Shown: positions 1 through 6,348, counted from the stretch's first letter. The stretch is DNA of 6,348 nucleotides from Rickettsiales bacterium (GCA_031269065.1 JAIRWJ010000002.1:1-6348), one strand, 5' to 3'. A program made the numbers and translations. Notes: generated by a model not told the origin, from the sequence alone.

Positions 1-28
1 CGGTATTACGGCCGGGGGCAACGATAGG

Positions 29-2689
29 ATGGCTAATCAGCTGGCAAGTCTGGTAGAAAGCGAAAAAATAGAATTTTTGTCTCCTGGTACTATCAGTAGA
101 ATAGATGATCGCACTATAAAAAAACTAGGAGAGGATTCGAGAAAAAATTTCTACAGCCAGTTGACTTCCAAGCAATTGGCCACTATAGCAACTGTCGGGG
201 GAGATGGTCTCTTTCTAAAGAACAAAAAAATAAATATCATAGAAGATCCGAATGCAATAAAAATCGAAGTATTGGAAGAAATTGGCGCTGAAGCTATGGC
301 CAGCTTTTCAGGTGAACAGTTTGCCAAATTTGATGAAGAACATCTTGAAGCCATTGGTCTGGGACAGGCTTCACAACTAAGAAGAGAGCAAATTGAGGCT
401 CTATACTCGGCAAACAAACTACATCACCTGCAGTCGGATGTGCTGGCGTTCCTGTCCAAAGAAAACAGGATCGGAGCCCTTCCGGAGGAGCAGCTCATAA
501 GCCTCATTGAAAGCGACAAACTTAGAATAATTCCCTGGACCATGGATACTATGAAAGACAAGTTTGCGGACATTAGCGATTCTAAACTCCTCCAGCACAT
601 ATTCGAGACTGAATTTGACTATGGTGCCAATCTGGATGGAAACGACCGTATCAGCATTGCCGGTAGTCCAGAGGAGCGGGTTAGCAATATAGTTTCCCGT
701 TACACAGAGGAAAAAGATCATATTCCTATACTTTCCGACAACGCTGGTCCCCAGGGTTTTATCGAGAGACAGATTAGGCATCGGGTTGAGAACGAAAATT
801 GGCGGGATATTCCATCTTTTGGTCTTGGGTGCGCGGTGGAATACAAAGACAGCGGAAAAATTATCCAAGGAGCTCTGGGAAAAGGAATAGAATCTTATTC
901 TGAAAATGTTTACACTCTAATAGACACGGCAAATAGACTGAGAGCCAGAATACCATTTGGCAATGACAAAAGCGCCCAGAGTGACTATGTTGGATTTATG
1001 GAAGCCGTAGAGTTGCTTGTCCAGGTGGCAAAATATGACTCCACCGATAAATACGTCAGCACAATAGATTTTATGTTATCACTGTCGAATGATAAACACC
1101 TAGATATCAGCTACCGCAGCATTCTGGCCGAAGAGCTAGCGGGACTGGCTGAAAGGTTTAGAGCAGCTTGCTATGGAACAAAGCGAGCTGGAGACCTTCA
1201 TAAATTTACTCAGGAAAAATTAGAGGAGGTTTATCTGACCCAGGCTAAAATCATTGCTGAAAAGCATAACCTGGATACCAATAAATTCGCGGAAAAGCTG
1301 GAACAGGAGATAAAAACAAGAGGGTCAAAATATGCCCTGGAACATCTAACGAGCTGCGAGATTGATTATCTGGAGGCTGTGACAAAGGCTAACGAGGTGA
1401 ATCCCTTGGGTAGCAAAGGAATTGGTGCCATGAAATTTTACTACAGTGAAGGGCTAAAGACACTCTTGACACTTGTAACAACTCATGCTCTGGCTAAATT
1501 TGTGAAAAGTGCTGGCAGTAGTGTTGTAGCAACAGCTGTGGGCACAGTTGGCATAAACATGGCCGCAAGGGGACTTATAGATGCAACCCGTCTGGACAAC
1601 TACATGCGGCTAGACGAGGGGGCAAAAAAGGAGGCACACAGGAGGGAGAAAAAGGCATCAGAGGAAGAAGAAAAGAAGCCATTTCGTAGATTTATGAACT
1701 TCCTCAAAGCCTCTTTCTCCAAAATCTTCGGTAGAAAGAGACAAGGTCAAGGAGATATCGGATTTGGTCGCCGTGATTATAAATCTTTCAAGGGAAAGAG
1801 TGTGGTCCAGAATATTAGAAAATCTCACGTCGAAGAGTTTGGAAGGAATGCCCAGGCCGAAGAAAAGAGGAAATATTTTGAGTGTCTAGAAGGAGTTAAT
1901 GGCCACGTTCTTGGCCATGAAAAAACCGAAAAACAGGGTAGCGAGAGGAACAGAGCCAAAACATTGACCAATGACCTAGCGAAAATGAAGCAGATGCTAC
2001 TTGAGTGCTGGTTCGCAAGAAAAGTAGTGGAACTTGAGACAGAGTATCAGGAACATGGACTCAGATTTGGGAGAATACAAAAAAGAAAAAGTCAAACTCC
2101 CCAGGCCTCTAGCGCCACCGATACTACTGGAATACTGAGCAGAGATGCTCCCAAAGGTCCGATTTTTACGGCTGCCAACATCATCAATGATATTGTTAGG
2201 GGATCTGAGTCTATTTCCCAGTGGGCAGTGGCATCAATAGAAGAACGTCTCAGATCTAATAATATTGAAATTGGAGACCTGCCCCCAGAGAAAAAAGTAG
2301 AATTTATAAGAAAGGTACAAAACGTTCAAAGTGAAGGTGAGAGTTATCTGATCAAGTTAGAGGAGAACACGGCCAATAGGATCGCTAGGTCCAACGGAGA
2401 ATTTAGAGAGAAACTAAATGAAATTACAACAAGCTACAAAGAAAGACAGGATAAAATTTCGGAAGCTATGAAGAGATTTTCGCTGAATCTGGATTCCAGA
2501 GAAGCCAACATTGACAACATAAACATTCCAGCAAAAAATAACAGAAACAGAGAAAGATCCAAAAATTCTCTAAGTTTAGGTGGAGATGTAATGAGTAGCG
2601 AAAGTCTTATGGGAGTTTTGGATAATTTGGATCTAGCCAATAAGGCTATCGATGGCGTAGAGAAAGAAACAAACCTAGAACTCCAGTAG
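29..2689 (+). CDS. Large uncharacterised protein with N-terminal helical repeats (possibly 5'-partial)
   Basis: I do not recognise this protein and assign no function. From the ATG at 29 it is 886 residues. Residues 1-170 contain degenerate short repeats with a core like Q-(L/I/F)-x-x-(L/I/F): NQLASL near 3, KQLATI near 48, EQFAKF near 96, EQIEAL near 120 and EQLISL near 154. This suggests a stack of short helices, as in many binding or scaffold proteins. Residues about 200-460 are mixed helical sequence without a motif I can name. Residues about 476-516 are the most hydrophobic part and could be one or two weak membrane segments. Residues 530-600 are very rich in Lys, Arg and Glu, and the remaining C-terminal third is charged and probably coiled-coil-like. 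No N-terminal signal peptide is visible. The start is uncertain: AGG lies directly against the ATG with no proper spacing, and the frame stays open to position 2, so the true gene may begin upstream. A secreted or surface-associated host-interaction protein is conceivable but is only inference. Confidence 0.8.
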   Translation: MANQLASLVESEKIEFLSPGTISRIDDRTIKKLGEDSRKNFYSQLTSKQLATIATVGGDGLFLKNKKINIIEDPNAIKIEVLEEIGAEAMASFSGEQFAKFDEEHLEAIGLGQASQLRREQIEALYSANKLHHLQSDVLAFLSKENRIGALPEEQLISLIESDKLRIIPWTMDTMKDKFADISDSKLLQHIFETEFDYGANLDGNDRISIAGSPEERVSNIVSRYTEEKDHIPILSDNAGPQGFIERQIRHRVENENWRDIPSFGLGCAVEYKDSGKIIQGALGKGIESYSENVYTLIDTANRLRARIPFGNDKSAQSDYVGFMEAVELLVQVAKYDSTDKYVSTIDFMLSLSNDKHLDISYRSILAEELAGLAERFRAACYGTKRAGDLHKFTQEKLEEVYLTQAKIIAEKHNLDTNKFAEKLEQEIKTRGSKYALEHLTSCEIDYLEAVTKANEVNPLGSKGIGAMKFYYSEGLKTLLTLVTTHALAKFVKSAGSSVVATAVGTVGINMAARGLIDATRLDNYMRLDEGAKKEAHRREKKASEEEEKKPFRRFMNFLKASFSKIFGRKRQGQGDIGFGRRDYKSFKGKSVVQNIRKSHVEEFGRNAQAEEKRKYFECLEGVNGHVLGHEKTEKQGSERNRAKTLTNDLAKMKQMLLECWFARKVVELETEYQEHGLRFGRIQKRKSQTPQASSATDTTGILSRDAPKGPIFTAANIINDIVRGSESISQWAVASIEERLRSNNIEIGDLPPEKKVEFIRKVQNVQSEGESYLIKLEENTANRIARSNGEFREKLNEITTSYKERQDKISEAMKRFSLNLDSREANIDNINIPAKNNRNRERSKNSLSLGGDVMSSESLMGVLDNLDLANKAIDGVEKETNLELQ

Positions 2690-2886
2690 AATAGTCAATG
2701 ATTGTGAGGCTTGTGAAACTTGCCCGAATTTCTTTTTTGGTTTATTTAGAACTGCAGATCTAGTGAATTGGGTTTATCTTACTCGACTAATCATATGCCA
2801 GAGAAATAAGGGGGAACATGTGATTGGAAGGTAGTATGTAGCTCTCCAAACAAATACAATGTGTCTAAGAAACGACAACAGATTCC

Positions 2887-2923
2887 AGAAGAAAGCAGCC
2901 CAGTTCCTGCAGAACTGGGCTGC
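2887..2923 (-). terminator. Intrinsic terminator of the groES-groEL operon
   Basis: There is a perfect 12-bp GC-rich stem: GCAGCCCAGTTC at 2895-2906 pairs with GAACTGGGCTGC at 2912-2923 around a 5-base loop. Read on the minus strand, the hairpin is followed by TTTCTTCT, a U-rich though interrupted tail. It lies about 40 bases past the groEL stop codon, the expected place for a Rho-independent terminator. The plus-strand side lacks a T-run, so it probably acts mainly on groEL transcripts, although the hairpin could also shield against readthrough from the convergent gene. Confidence 0.85.
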
Positions 2924-2961
2924 CACGACGCTTGTCGGGTATGAGAAGAAAAATTAGGAGA

Positions 2962-4614
2962 CTAGTAGTCCATACCTCCGCCCATACCTCCGCTCATGCC
3001 GCCACCACCAGTGCCACAGTTACAGCTGTGGTCCTCCTTCAGTTCCACCACGGCACATTCTGTGCTTAACATGAGGCTAGCTATGGAGCTGGCTCCCTCG
3101 AGGGCTATTCTAGTCACCTTGGTTGGGTCAACTATACCGGCCTTCACCATGTCAACATAGACCTCCTTCTGAGCATCGTAGCCGAATTCCATCGAGTCAT
3201 TTTCCATGATCTTATTTATGACTACGGAACCCTCAATTCCAGAGTTCTCCACTATTCGCCTTGTAGGAGTCTGTAGTGCCCTGCAAACTATCCTTATACC
3301 CATATTTTGAGACTCATTTTCACCCTTAAGATTTTTTATCCTCGAAGCTATGTGAACGTAGGTAGCACCTCCGCCGGCCACTATCCCTTCCTCAACGGCA
3401 GCTCTGGTGGCAGCAAGGGCATCTTCAACTCTATCCTTTTTCTCCTTAACCTCAACTTCCGTAGCGCCACCTACTTTAAGTATGGCCACACCTCCGGACA
3501 ATTTCGCGAGTCTCTCCTGCAGTTTTTCCCTATCGTAGTCTGATGTGGTGCTCTCTATCTGATTTTTGATATTGCTGCAGCGAGCCTCTACATCCTCCTT
3601 TTTACCAGCCCCATCGACTATGGTGGTGTCATCCTTGGTGATAACGACTCTCTTAGCTCTGCCTAGATTTGCCAGCTCCACATTCTCAAGCTTAAATCCA
3701 ATTTCCTCGGAGATAACCTGACCTGCTGTCAACACGGCCACATCCTCCAGCATAGATTTTCTTCGGTCACCGAAGCCAGGAGCCTTAACGGCACAGACCT
3801 TTAGCCCGCCTCGTAGTTTATTCACAACCAACGCAGCCAAAGCTTCGCCCTCCACATCCTCGGCAACCATAAGTAGTGGCCTTCCACTTTGGGCAATGGC
3901 CTCGAGAATTTTTATCATAGGTTGCAGTGTAGATATCTTCTTATCGAACAGGAGAATGTAAGGATTCTCTAAAACGACATTCATTTTCTCCGTGTCGGTT
4001 ACGAAATAAGGAGATAGGTAACCTCTATCAAAATTCATACCTTCCACCACTTCCACTTCGAACTCTAGTCCCTTAGCCTCTTCCACTGTTATCGGACTAT
4101 TTGATCCAACTTTCTCCATGGCATCAGCTATCTTTGAACCTATTTCTCGATCTCCATTAGCAGAAATAGTGCCAACCTGCATTATCTCCTCCCGAGAGGA
4201 AATCTTCTTACTAGCACTTCTTATTTCTCTTACGGACTCAGCTATAGCCTTGTCTATACCTCTCTTAATGTCCATTGGATTGAGTCCAGCAGCCACAGCT
4301 TTGACACCTTCGGCGAAAATGGTCTGGGCTAGCACCGTTGATGTGGTAGTGCCATCACCAGCCAAGTCATTTGTCTTGCTGGCAACCTCTCTAAGAGATT
4401 GGGCTCCAAGATTCTCAAATCTATCCTTGAGTTCTATCTCCTTGGCCACAGTCACCCCATCCTTAGTAATTCTTGGAGCTCCGAAAGATTTTTCCAGAAT
4501 AACATTTCTACCTTTTGGACCAAGTGTGCTACCCACGGCATCAGCTAGGATATTAACGCCATCCAGTATCCTCGTCCTGACGTCCGAACCAAACTTAATT
4601 TCTTTTGCTGTCAT
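2962..4614 (-). CDS. groEL: Chaperonin GroEL (Hsp60, 60 kDa subunit)
   Basis: GroEL is the cytoplasmic ATP-driven chaperonin, forming two stacked seven-subunit rings that enclose unfolded proteins under a GroES lid. The 550-residue product is full length (the E. coli protein is 548) and aligns in register with E. coli numbering. The ATP-binding and hydrolysis residues are present: D52 in the ITKDG motif, D87 in GDGTTT and D398 in RVEDAL. Other hallmarks are LGPKGRNV near 31, FDRGYLSPYF near 195, KAPGFGDRRK near 277 and VAGGG near 412. The C-terminus carries the usual flexible Gly-Met-rich tail. Just before it is an atypical His-Ser-Cys-Asn-Cys stretch at 529-533. The sequence resembles rickettsial GroEL. 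The start is the family N-terminus MTAKEIKFG. Its weak ribosome site, TAGG, overlaps the groES stop 9 bases upstream, so translation is probably coupled to groES. No internal defects are seen. Confidence 0.98.
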   Translation of the reverse strand: MTAKEIKFGSDVRTRILDGVNILADAVGSTLGPKGRNVILEKSFGAPRITKDGVTVAKEIELKDRFENLGAQSLREVASKTNDLAGDGTTTSTVLAQTIFAEGVKAVAAGLNPMDIKRGIDKAIAESVREIRSASKKISSREEIMQVGTISANGDREIGSKIADAMEKVGSNSPITVEEAKGLEFEVEVVEGMNFDRGYLSPYFVTDTEKMNVVLENPYILLFDKKISTLQPMIKILEAIAQSGRPLLMVAEDVEGEALAALVVNKLRGGLKVCAVKAPGFGDRRKSMLEDVAVLTAGQVISEEIGFKLENVELANLGRAKRVVITKDDTTIVDGAGKKEDVEARCSNIKNQIESTTSDYDREKLQERLAKLSGGVAILKVGGATEVEVKEKKDRVEDALAATRAAVEEGIVAGGGATYVHIASRIKNLKGENESQNMGIRIVCRALQTPTRRIVENSGIEGSVVINKIMENDSMEFGYDAQKEVYVDMVKAGIVDPTKVTRIALEGASSIASLMLSTECAVVELKEDHSCNCGTGGGGMSGGMGGGMDY

Positions 4615-4623
4615 ATATAAAAC

Positions 4624-4911
4624 CTATTCTATAGTTGCTAAAATGTCCGACTCCTTCATGACCAAAAGCTCATCGTCGTCGACCTTTAATTCTGTTCCAC
4701 CCCATTTTGTGAAAAACACTCTGTCACCCACCTTCAAGGTCATGGGAATAGGCTCTCCTTTATCATTCCTAGTTCCAGGTCCAACGGCCACGACCACACC
4801 CTTTGATGGCTTTTCCTTTGAAGTGTCCGGGATTATTATCCCCCCGGCCGTTTTCTCTTCGGCGTCCTCCCTTTTTACTAAAATTCTGTCCTGCAATGGT
4901 TTTATCTTCAT
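4624..4911 (-). CDS. groES: Co-chaperonin GroES (Hsp10, 10 kDa subunit)
   Basis: GroES forms the seven-subunit lid that caps GroEL, closes the folding chamber and coordinates ATP hydrolysis. The 95-residue product is of normal length. It begins with the classic MKIKPLQDRILVK strand. The mobile loop that contacts GroEL spans about residues 17-33, with the hydrophobic triplet I25-I26-I27 after GG. The conserved V(A)VGPG turn lies near 42, VGDRVFFTKWGGTEL at about 61-75 and the C-terminal strand ESDILATIE at the end. It is the first gene of the groE operon and lies 9 bases upstream of groEL. A GGAG ribosome-binding sequence at 4914-4917 sits only 2 bases from the ATG, closer than usual, but the start is fixed by family similarity. 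Expression is probably heat-inducible from the promoter at 4950-4977. Confidence 0.98.
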   Translation of the reverse strand: MKIKPLQDRILVKREDAEEKTAGGIIIPDTSKEKPSKGVVVAVGPGTRNDKGEPIPMTLKVGDRVFFTKWGGTELKVDDDELLVMKESDILATIE

Positions 4912-4949
4912 ATCTCCAATGATTTGTTAAAATAATAAACCTGGACACT

Positions 4950-4977
4950 ATATAGTAGTTGTTTTGTGAAATACAAG
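4950..4977 (-). promoter_or_regulatory. Candidate sigma-32 (RpoH) heat-shock promoter of groES-groEL
   Basis: On the minus strand, CTTG (4977-4974) is separated by 17 bases from ACTATAT (4956-4950). The alphaproteobacterial RpoH consensus, as I recall it, is CTTG-N17/18-CYTATNT, so only the first base of the -10 element differs. Transcription would begin near 4940, leaving a leader of roughly 30 bases before groES. The same site also reads as a sigma-70-like pair, TTGTAT and TATATA with 16 bases between, so housekeeping expression may use it too. I see no CIRCE (HrcA) inverted repeat upstream of groES, which favours RpoH control. Confidence 0.65.
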
Positions 4978-5143
4978 AGAACAAAAAAAGAAAACATTTT
5001 AGAACTTAGGAATCAATAAATTCTGAAGTTAGAACTGTTCCCAAGATGATCCTTAGCCCACTAATGTTTCTTCGATCATTGGTTCACTACTAAGTAGATA
5101 ATCAGGATATTACATGTCTAAATACGATAGTTTAAAGATTTTT

Positions 5144-5154
5144 GGGGAACTGCT
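5144..5154 (+). repeat. Candidate left terminal inverted repeat (IRL) of the IS1-like element
   Basis: GGGGAACTGCT reads inward from the left edge and mirrors the right end GGGGAGACTGCT with one base missing. Similarity fades beyond this core. It is short, so a chance match cannot be excluded. Confidence 0.45.
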
Positions 5155-5263
5155 CATTGTACAAATTCAAAAATTTTTTCGAAAAATATGTTGCTCTACA
5201 ACTAATTTTATGTTACCACCCTCAGCAGAGTAAGATTTTCTTAAAAAAAATAGGAGTTTTAGT

Positions 5264-5562
5264 ATGAGTAGAAAAATGGGAAACGAGGTTGCCTTCGTGT
5301 GGCCTTCCTCTATAGTACATTCAAACGTAGTTCCCACCGAGGAGGAGTTCCTTCTCTCCCTCGAATTACAGGTTTTGGTGTTGAGAACGTGGAAACTGAA
5401 GCTGTTAAATATGTAAAATTTAAATAGGGTAAAGAGGACAAAGAGATTTCCGAAAAGGAGTTGAAGAACATCTGCGACGTAACGTTTGGAGAAGACTACA
5501 AAAAATTATCCGAGAAAATGAAAAAAGATAAAAAGAAAGCTGGAAAGAATGAGAAAAAATGA
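5264..5562 (+). pseudogene. Broken lysine-rich reading frame upstream of the IS1 transposase remnant
   Basis: I do not recognise this frame. It starts at an ATG with a well-placed AGGAG (7-base spacing) and reads MSRKMGNEVAFVW onward for 50 codons to a TAA at 5414. A second frame, shifted by -1, takes over plausibly near 5360-5371. It reads GFGVENVETEAVKYVKFK, meets a TAG at 5425, and then continues open to the TGA at 5560 with a Lys- and Glu-rich tail (ISEKELKNICDVTFGEDY, then many lysines). Joined, the product would be roughly 100 residues. One frameshift and one stop suggest decay. The final TGA overlaps the ATG of the transposase remnant as ATGA, just after a run of six A residues. No CxxC zinc-finger of the kind found in IS1 InsA is visible. 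It could be a passenger gene, a diverged first ORF, or the remains of an older gene that the IS entered. Confidence 0.45.
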
Positions 5563-5603
5563 AGACACCAGTCTTCAATGCCAAACAAGTTGCCTTCATT
5601 TGG
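5288..5603 (+). repeat. Imperfect direct repeat (5288-5302 and 5589-5603)
   Basis: GTTGCCTTCGTGTGG and GTTGCCTTCATTTGG match at 13 of 15 positions and lie 301 bases apart. Both encode a similar peptide in the reading frames proposed here: VAFVW in the upstream broken frame and VAFIW in the transposase remnant. The bases just before also resemble each other if one gap is allowed. The entry spans both copies and the sequence between them. Confidence 0.4.
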
Positions 5604-6012
5604 ATTACTGATGATAGGAATAGAAATAAAGTTACTGATTTCGAACTGGGAGATAGGACGAAGAAAACATGTCAGAGACTCTACAGTGGAATAGCCAGAA
5701 CACACGGTGTAAACTATCTTTGTACAGACGGATTGGATGTCTATAGACTATTCAAATATAGCTCGTCTAATCTTAACAAATAGATATATTCCCAAAAGGT
5801 ATCTAGACCAGAGAAAGAAATATAGAAACACCAGATTCTGCAGTGAACACATAGCTAGTAAATATAAAGCATGTTTCATAGAATCTATAAACTCGAGAAT
5901 CAGTAATTACTTAGCTAGACTCAATAGGCGAACCAGAAGATTCAGCAAGAGTATTAGGATATTCTATTACAGTCTTCTCCCACTATTTAACTCTACTGGG
6001 GATTTGCTCTAG
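5559..6012 (+). pseudogene. IS1-family transposase remnant (InsB-like, frameshifted, N-terminus missing)
   Basis: This is the catalytic part of an IS1-type DDE transposase split over two frames. The first frame (5559-5783) carries the strand VAFIWITDDRNRNKVTDFEL, then GDRTKKTCQRLY and the second catalytic aspartate in CTDGLDVY. The second frame (open through 5737-6012) carries HIASKYKACFIES with the catalytic glutamate, then the signature NSRISNYLARLNRRTRRFSKS and a hydrophobic end, YYSLLPLF. The shift falls somewhere between about 5737 and 5783. The first catalytic aspartate, usually in a DExW context, and the zinc-finger and helix-turn-helix region are not found upstream. The spacing between the aspartate and the glutamate also looks longer than typical. 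The protein would be inactive. Family assignment rests on the C-terminal signature and is firm. Confidence 0.82.
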
Positions 6013-6032
6013 TATGATAATATATGATGTAT

Positions 6033-6050
6033 AAAGTTAGCAGTCTCCCC
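6033..6050 (-). repeat. Right terminal inverted repeat (IRR) of the IS1-like element
   Basis: On the minus strand it reads GGGGAGACTGCTAACTTT. This resembles known IS1 ends in the initial GG and in the CTGC-x-AACTT block. It lies about 20 bases past the transposase stop codon, where an IS1 right end is expected. Confidence 0.6.
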
Positions 6051-6127
6051 GGATATACTCTCGGTAGGTCTTGCTAATTGGCTAAAAGGTTTTATTTTCT
6101 CGAAGCAAAACTTTTATTTAAAGTATC

Positions 6128-6348
6128 GTGGATGAGTTTTTGAGTTGGATGAAGGATGATTGGCGGAATAAAAAGTTCATTTTCATCAATGAGGTAATTG
6201 CGTTTCTAACGGGATTAGGTGCGGCTATATACTTGAGTGTGACGCTGCCGGGAACAAATTACTTTCTGTTGTACACACTTTACACTGTCAATGCGATCAG
6301 TGGCATGATAGCCTGCGCTGGCCGAAGAAGTACACCAATGCTAGTAAC
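6128..6348 (+). CDS. Small hypothetical membrane protein (3'-partial)
   Basis: The frame opens at 6122, just after a TAA at 6119, and runs off the right edge, giving at least 73 residues. From the GTG at 6128 it begins VDEFLSWMKDDWRNKKF, an amphipathic and charged N-terminus. A hydrophobic segment follows at about residues 18-39 and a second at about 44-65. These are likely transmembrane helices, with a positively charged GRRS after the second. The start is uncertain: GTG at 6128, TTG at 6140 and ATG at 6149 are all possible and none has a strong ribosome site. I favour 6128 because the sequence before the first helix looks like genuine protein. Function is unknown. A general resemblance to small multi-helix membrane proteins of proteobacteria is only an impression. 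Confidence 0.6.
   Translation, partial: MDEFLSWMKDDWRNKKFIFINEVIAFLTGLGAAIYLSVTLPGTNYFLLYTLYTVNAISGMIACAGRRSTPMLV

Larger units (their letters stand above)
4912..5263. other. Intergenic region between groES and the IS1-like relic frames
   Basis: This 352-base AT-rich stretch has no credible gene. It holds the groES ribosome site and promoter at its left end and the candidate left end of the IS1-like element at 5144. A 12-bp perfect palindrome, TTTTTCGAAAAA, lies at 5175-5186 with no assigned role. A ribosome-binding sequence AGGAG at 5252-5256 precedes the ATG at 5264. No tRNA or other structured RNA could be recognised. Confidence 0.6.
5144..6050 (+). mobile_element. Decayed IS1-family insertion sequence (about 907 bp)
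   Basis: The element is defined by an IS1-type transposase remnant at 5559-6012 and by imperfect inverted ends. The left end begins GGGGAACTGCT at 5144. The right end, read inward on the minus strand from 6050, is GGGGAGACTGCT followed by AACTTT. The two agree over 11 bases once a one-base gap is allowed. The right end also resembles the classical IS1 end (GGTGATGCTGCCAACTT), matching 13 of 17 positions by eye. The length is within the family's range. No convincing 8-9 base target duplication flanks the two ends, and the reading frames are broken, so the copy is inactive. The right boundary is better supported than the left, because the IS1 zinc-finger ORF expected in the 5' half is not recognisable. 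Confidence 0.6.

Noticed and set aside
419..868. Minus-strand open frame (149 codons) inside the large plus-strand gene
   Set aside because: It is antisense to a long continuous frame and shows no recognisable motif or ribosome site.
2700..2745. Possible terminator for the large plus-strand gene (GGCTTGTGAAACTTGCC followed by a T-rich run)
   Set aside because: The arms pair poorly, with mismatches near the base of the stem, so the hairpin is too weak to call despite the T-rich tail.
4118..4930. Long open frame on the plus strand (270 codons) across groES and the 5' part of groEL
   Set aside because: It lies entirely antisense to two well-conserved genes, and its serine- and leucine-rich product is what reverse reading of such genes gives; no ribosome site is evident.
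5103..5113. GGATATTAC, resembling GGATATACT just past the right end of the IS, as a target-site duplication
   Set aside because: It lies about 30 bases left of the candidate left end, the match needs a gap, and the region is AT-rich, so chance is likely.
5175..5186. Perfect palindrome TTTTTCGAAAAA as an operator
   Set aside because: Simple A/T runs give such palindromes by chance, and no regulator or nearby promoter supports a role.
6088..6118. Inverted repeat AAAAGGTTTT / AAAACTTTT before the final gene as a terminator or promoter element
   Set aside because: The stem is almost all A/T with a bulge, and no matching -35/-10 pair could be placed with confidence.
1..6348. CRISPR array, tRNA or rRNA genes
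   Set aside because: No regularly spaced repeats, cloverleaf-like sequence or rRNA-like sequence was seen on either strand.

Overview
The window reads as part of the chromosome of an AT-rich alphaproteobacterium, most likely a Rickettsiales-like obligate intracellular symbiont. The main evidence is GroEL, whose sequence resembles rickettsial GroEL along most of its length. A heat-shock promoter of the alphaproteobacterial type in front of groES agrees with this, as do decayed insertion-sequence remains and a large lineage-specific protein. The assignment is an inference from remembered family sequences; no search was run.

Layout: (1) Positions 29-2689, plus strand, encode a large protein of about 886 residues that I do not recognise. 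It has degenerate helical repeats at the N-terminus, a weakly hydrophobic central patch and a strongly charged C-terminal third. Its frame is open to the left window edge, so the gene may begin upstream. (2) Positions 2690-2961 are intergenic and hold a strong intrinsic terminator serving the minus-strand operon. (3) Positions 2962-4911, minus strand, are the groES-groEL chaperonin operon. Both genes look intact, are separated by 9 bases, and are preceded by a good match to the alphaproteobacterial sigma-32 promoter. (4) Positions 4912-5263 hold that promoter and then the left end of a mobile element. (5) Positions about 5144-6050 are a decayed IS1-family element of about 907 bp. It is bounded by candidate imperfect inverted ends, carries a frameshifted transposase remnant, and has in front of it a broken lysine-rich reading frame joined to the transposase by an ATGA overlap. 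(6) From 6128 to the right edge, plus strand, is the 5' part of a small membrane protein of unknown function.

GroES and GroEL work together as the general folding machine. The 886-residue gene converges on the groE operon and has no evident functional link to it. The IS1 relic sits between the groE promoter and the membrane-protein gene, so this flank has been rearranged by transposition. The parts most worth a second look are the orphan repeat protein and the unusual 5' half of the IS1-like element.
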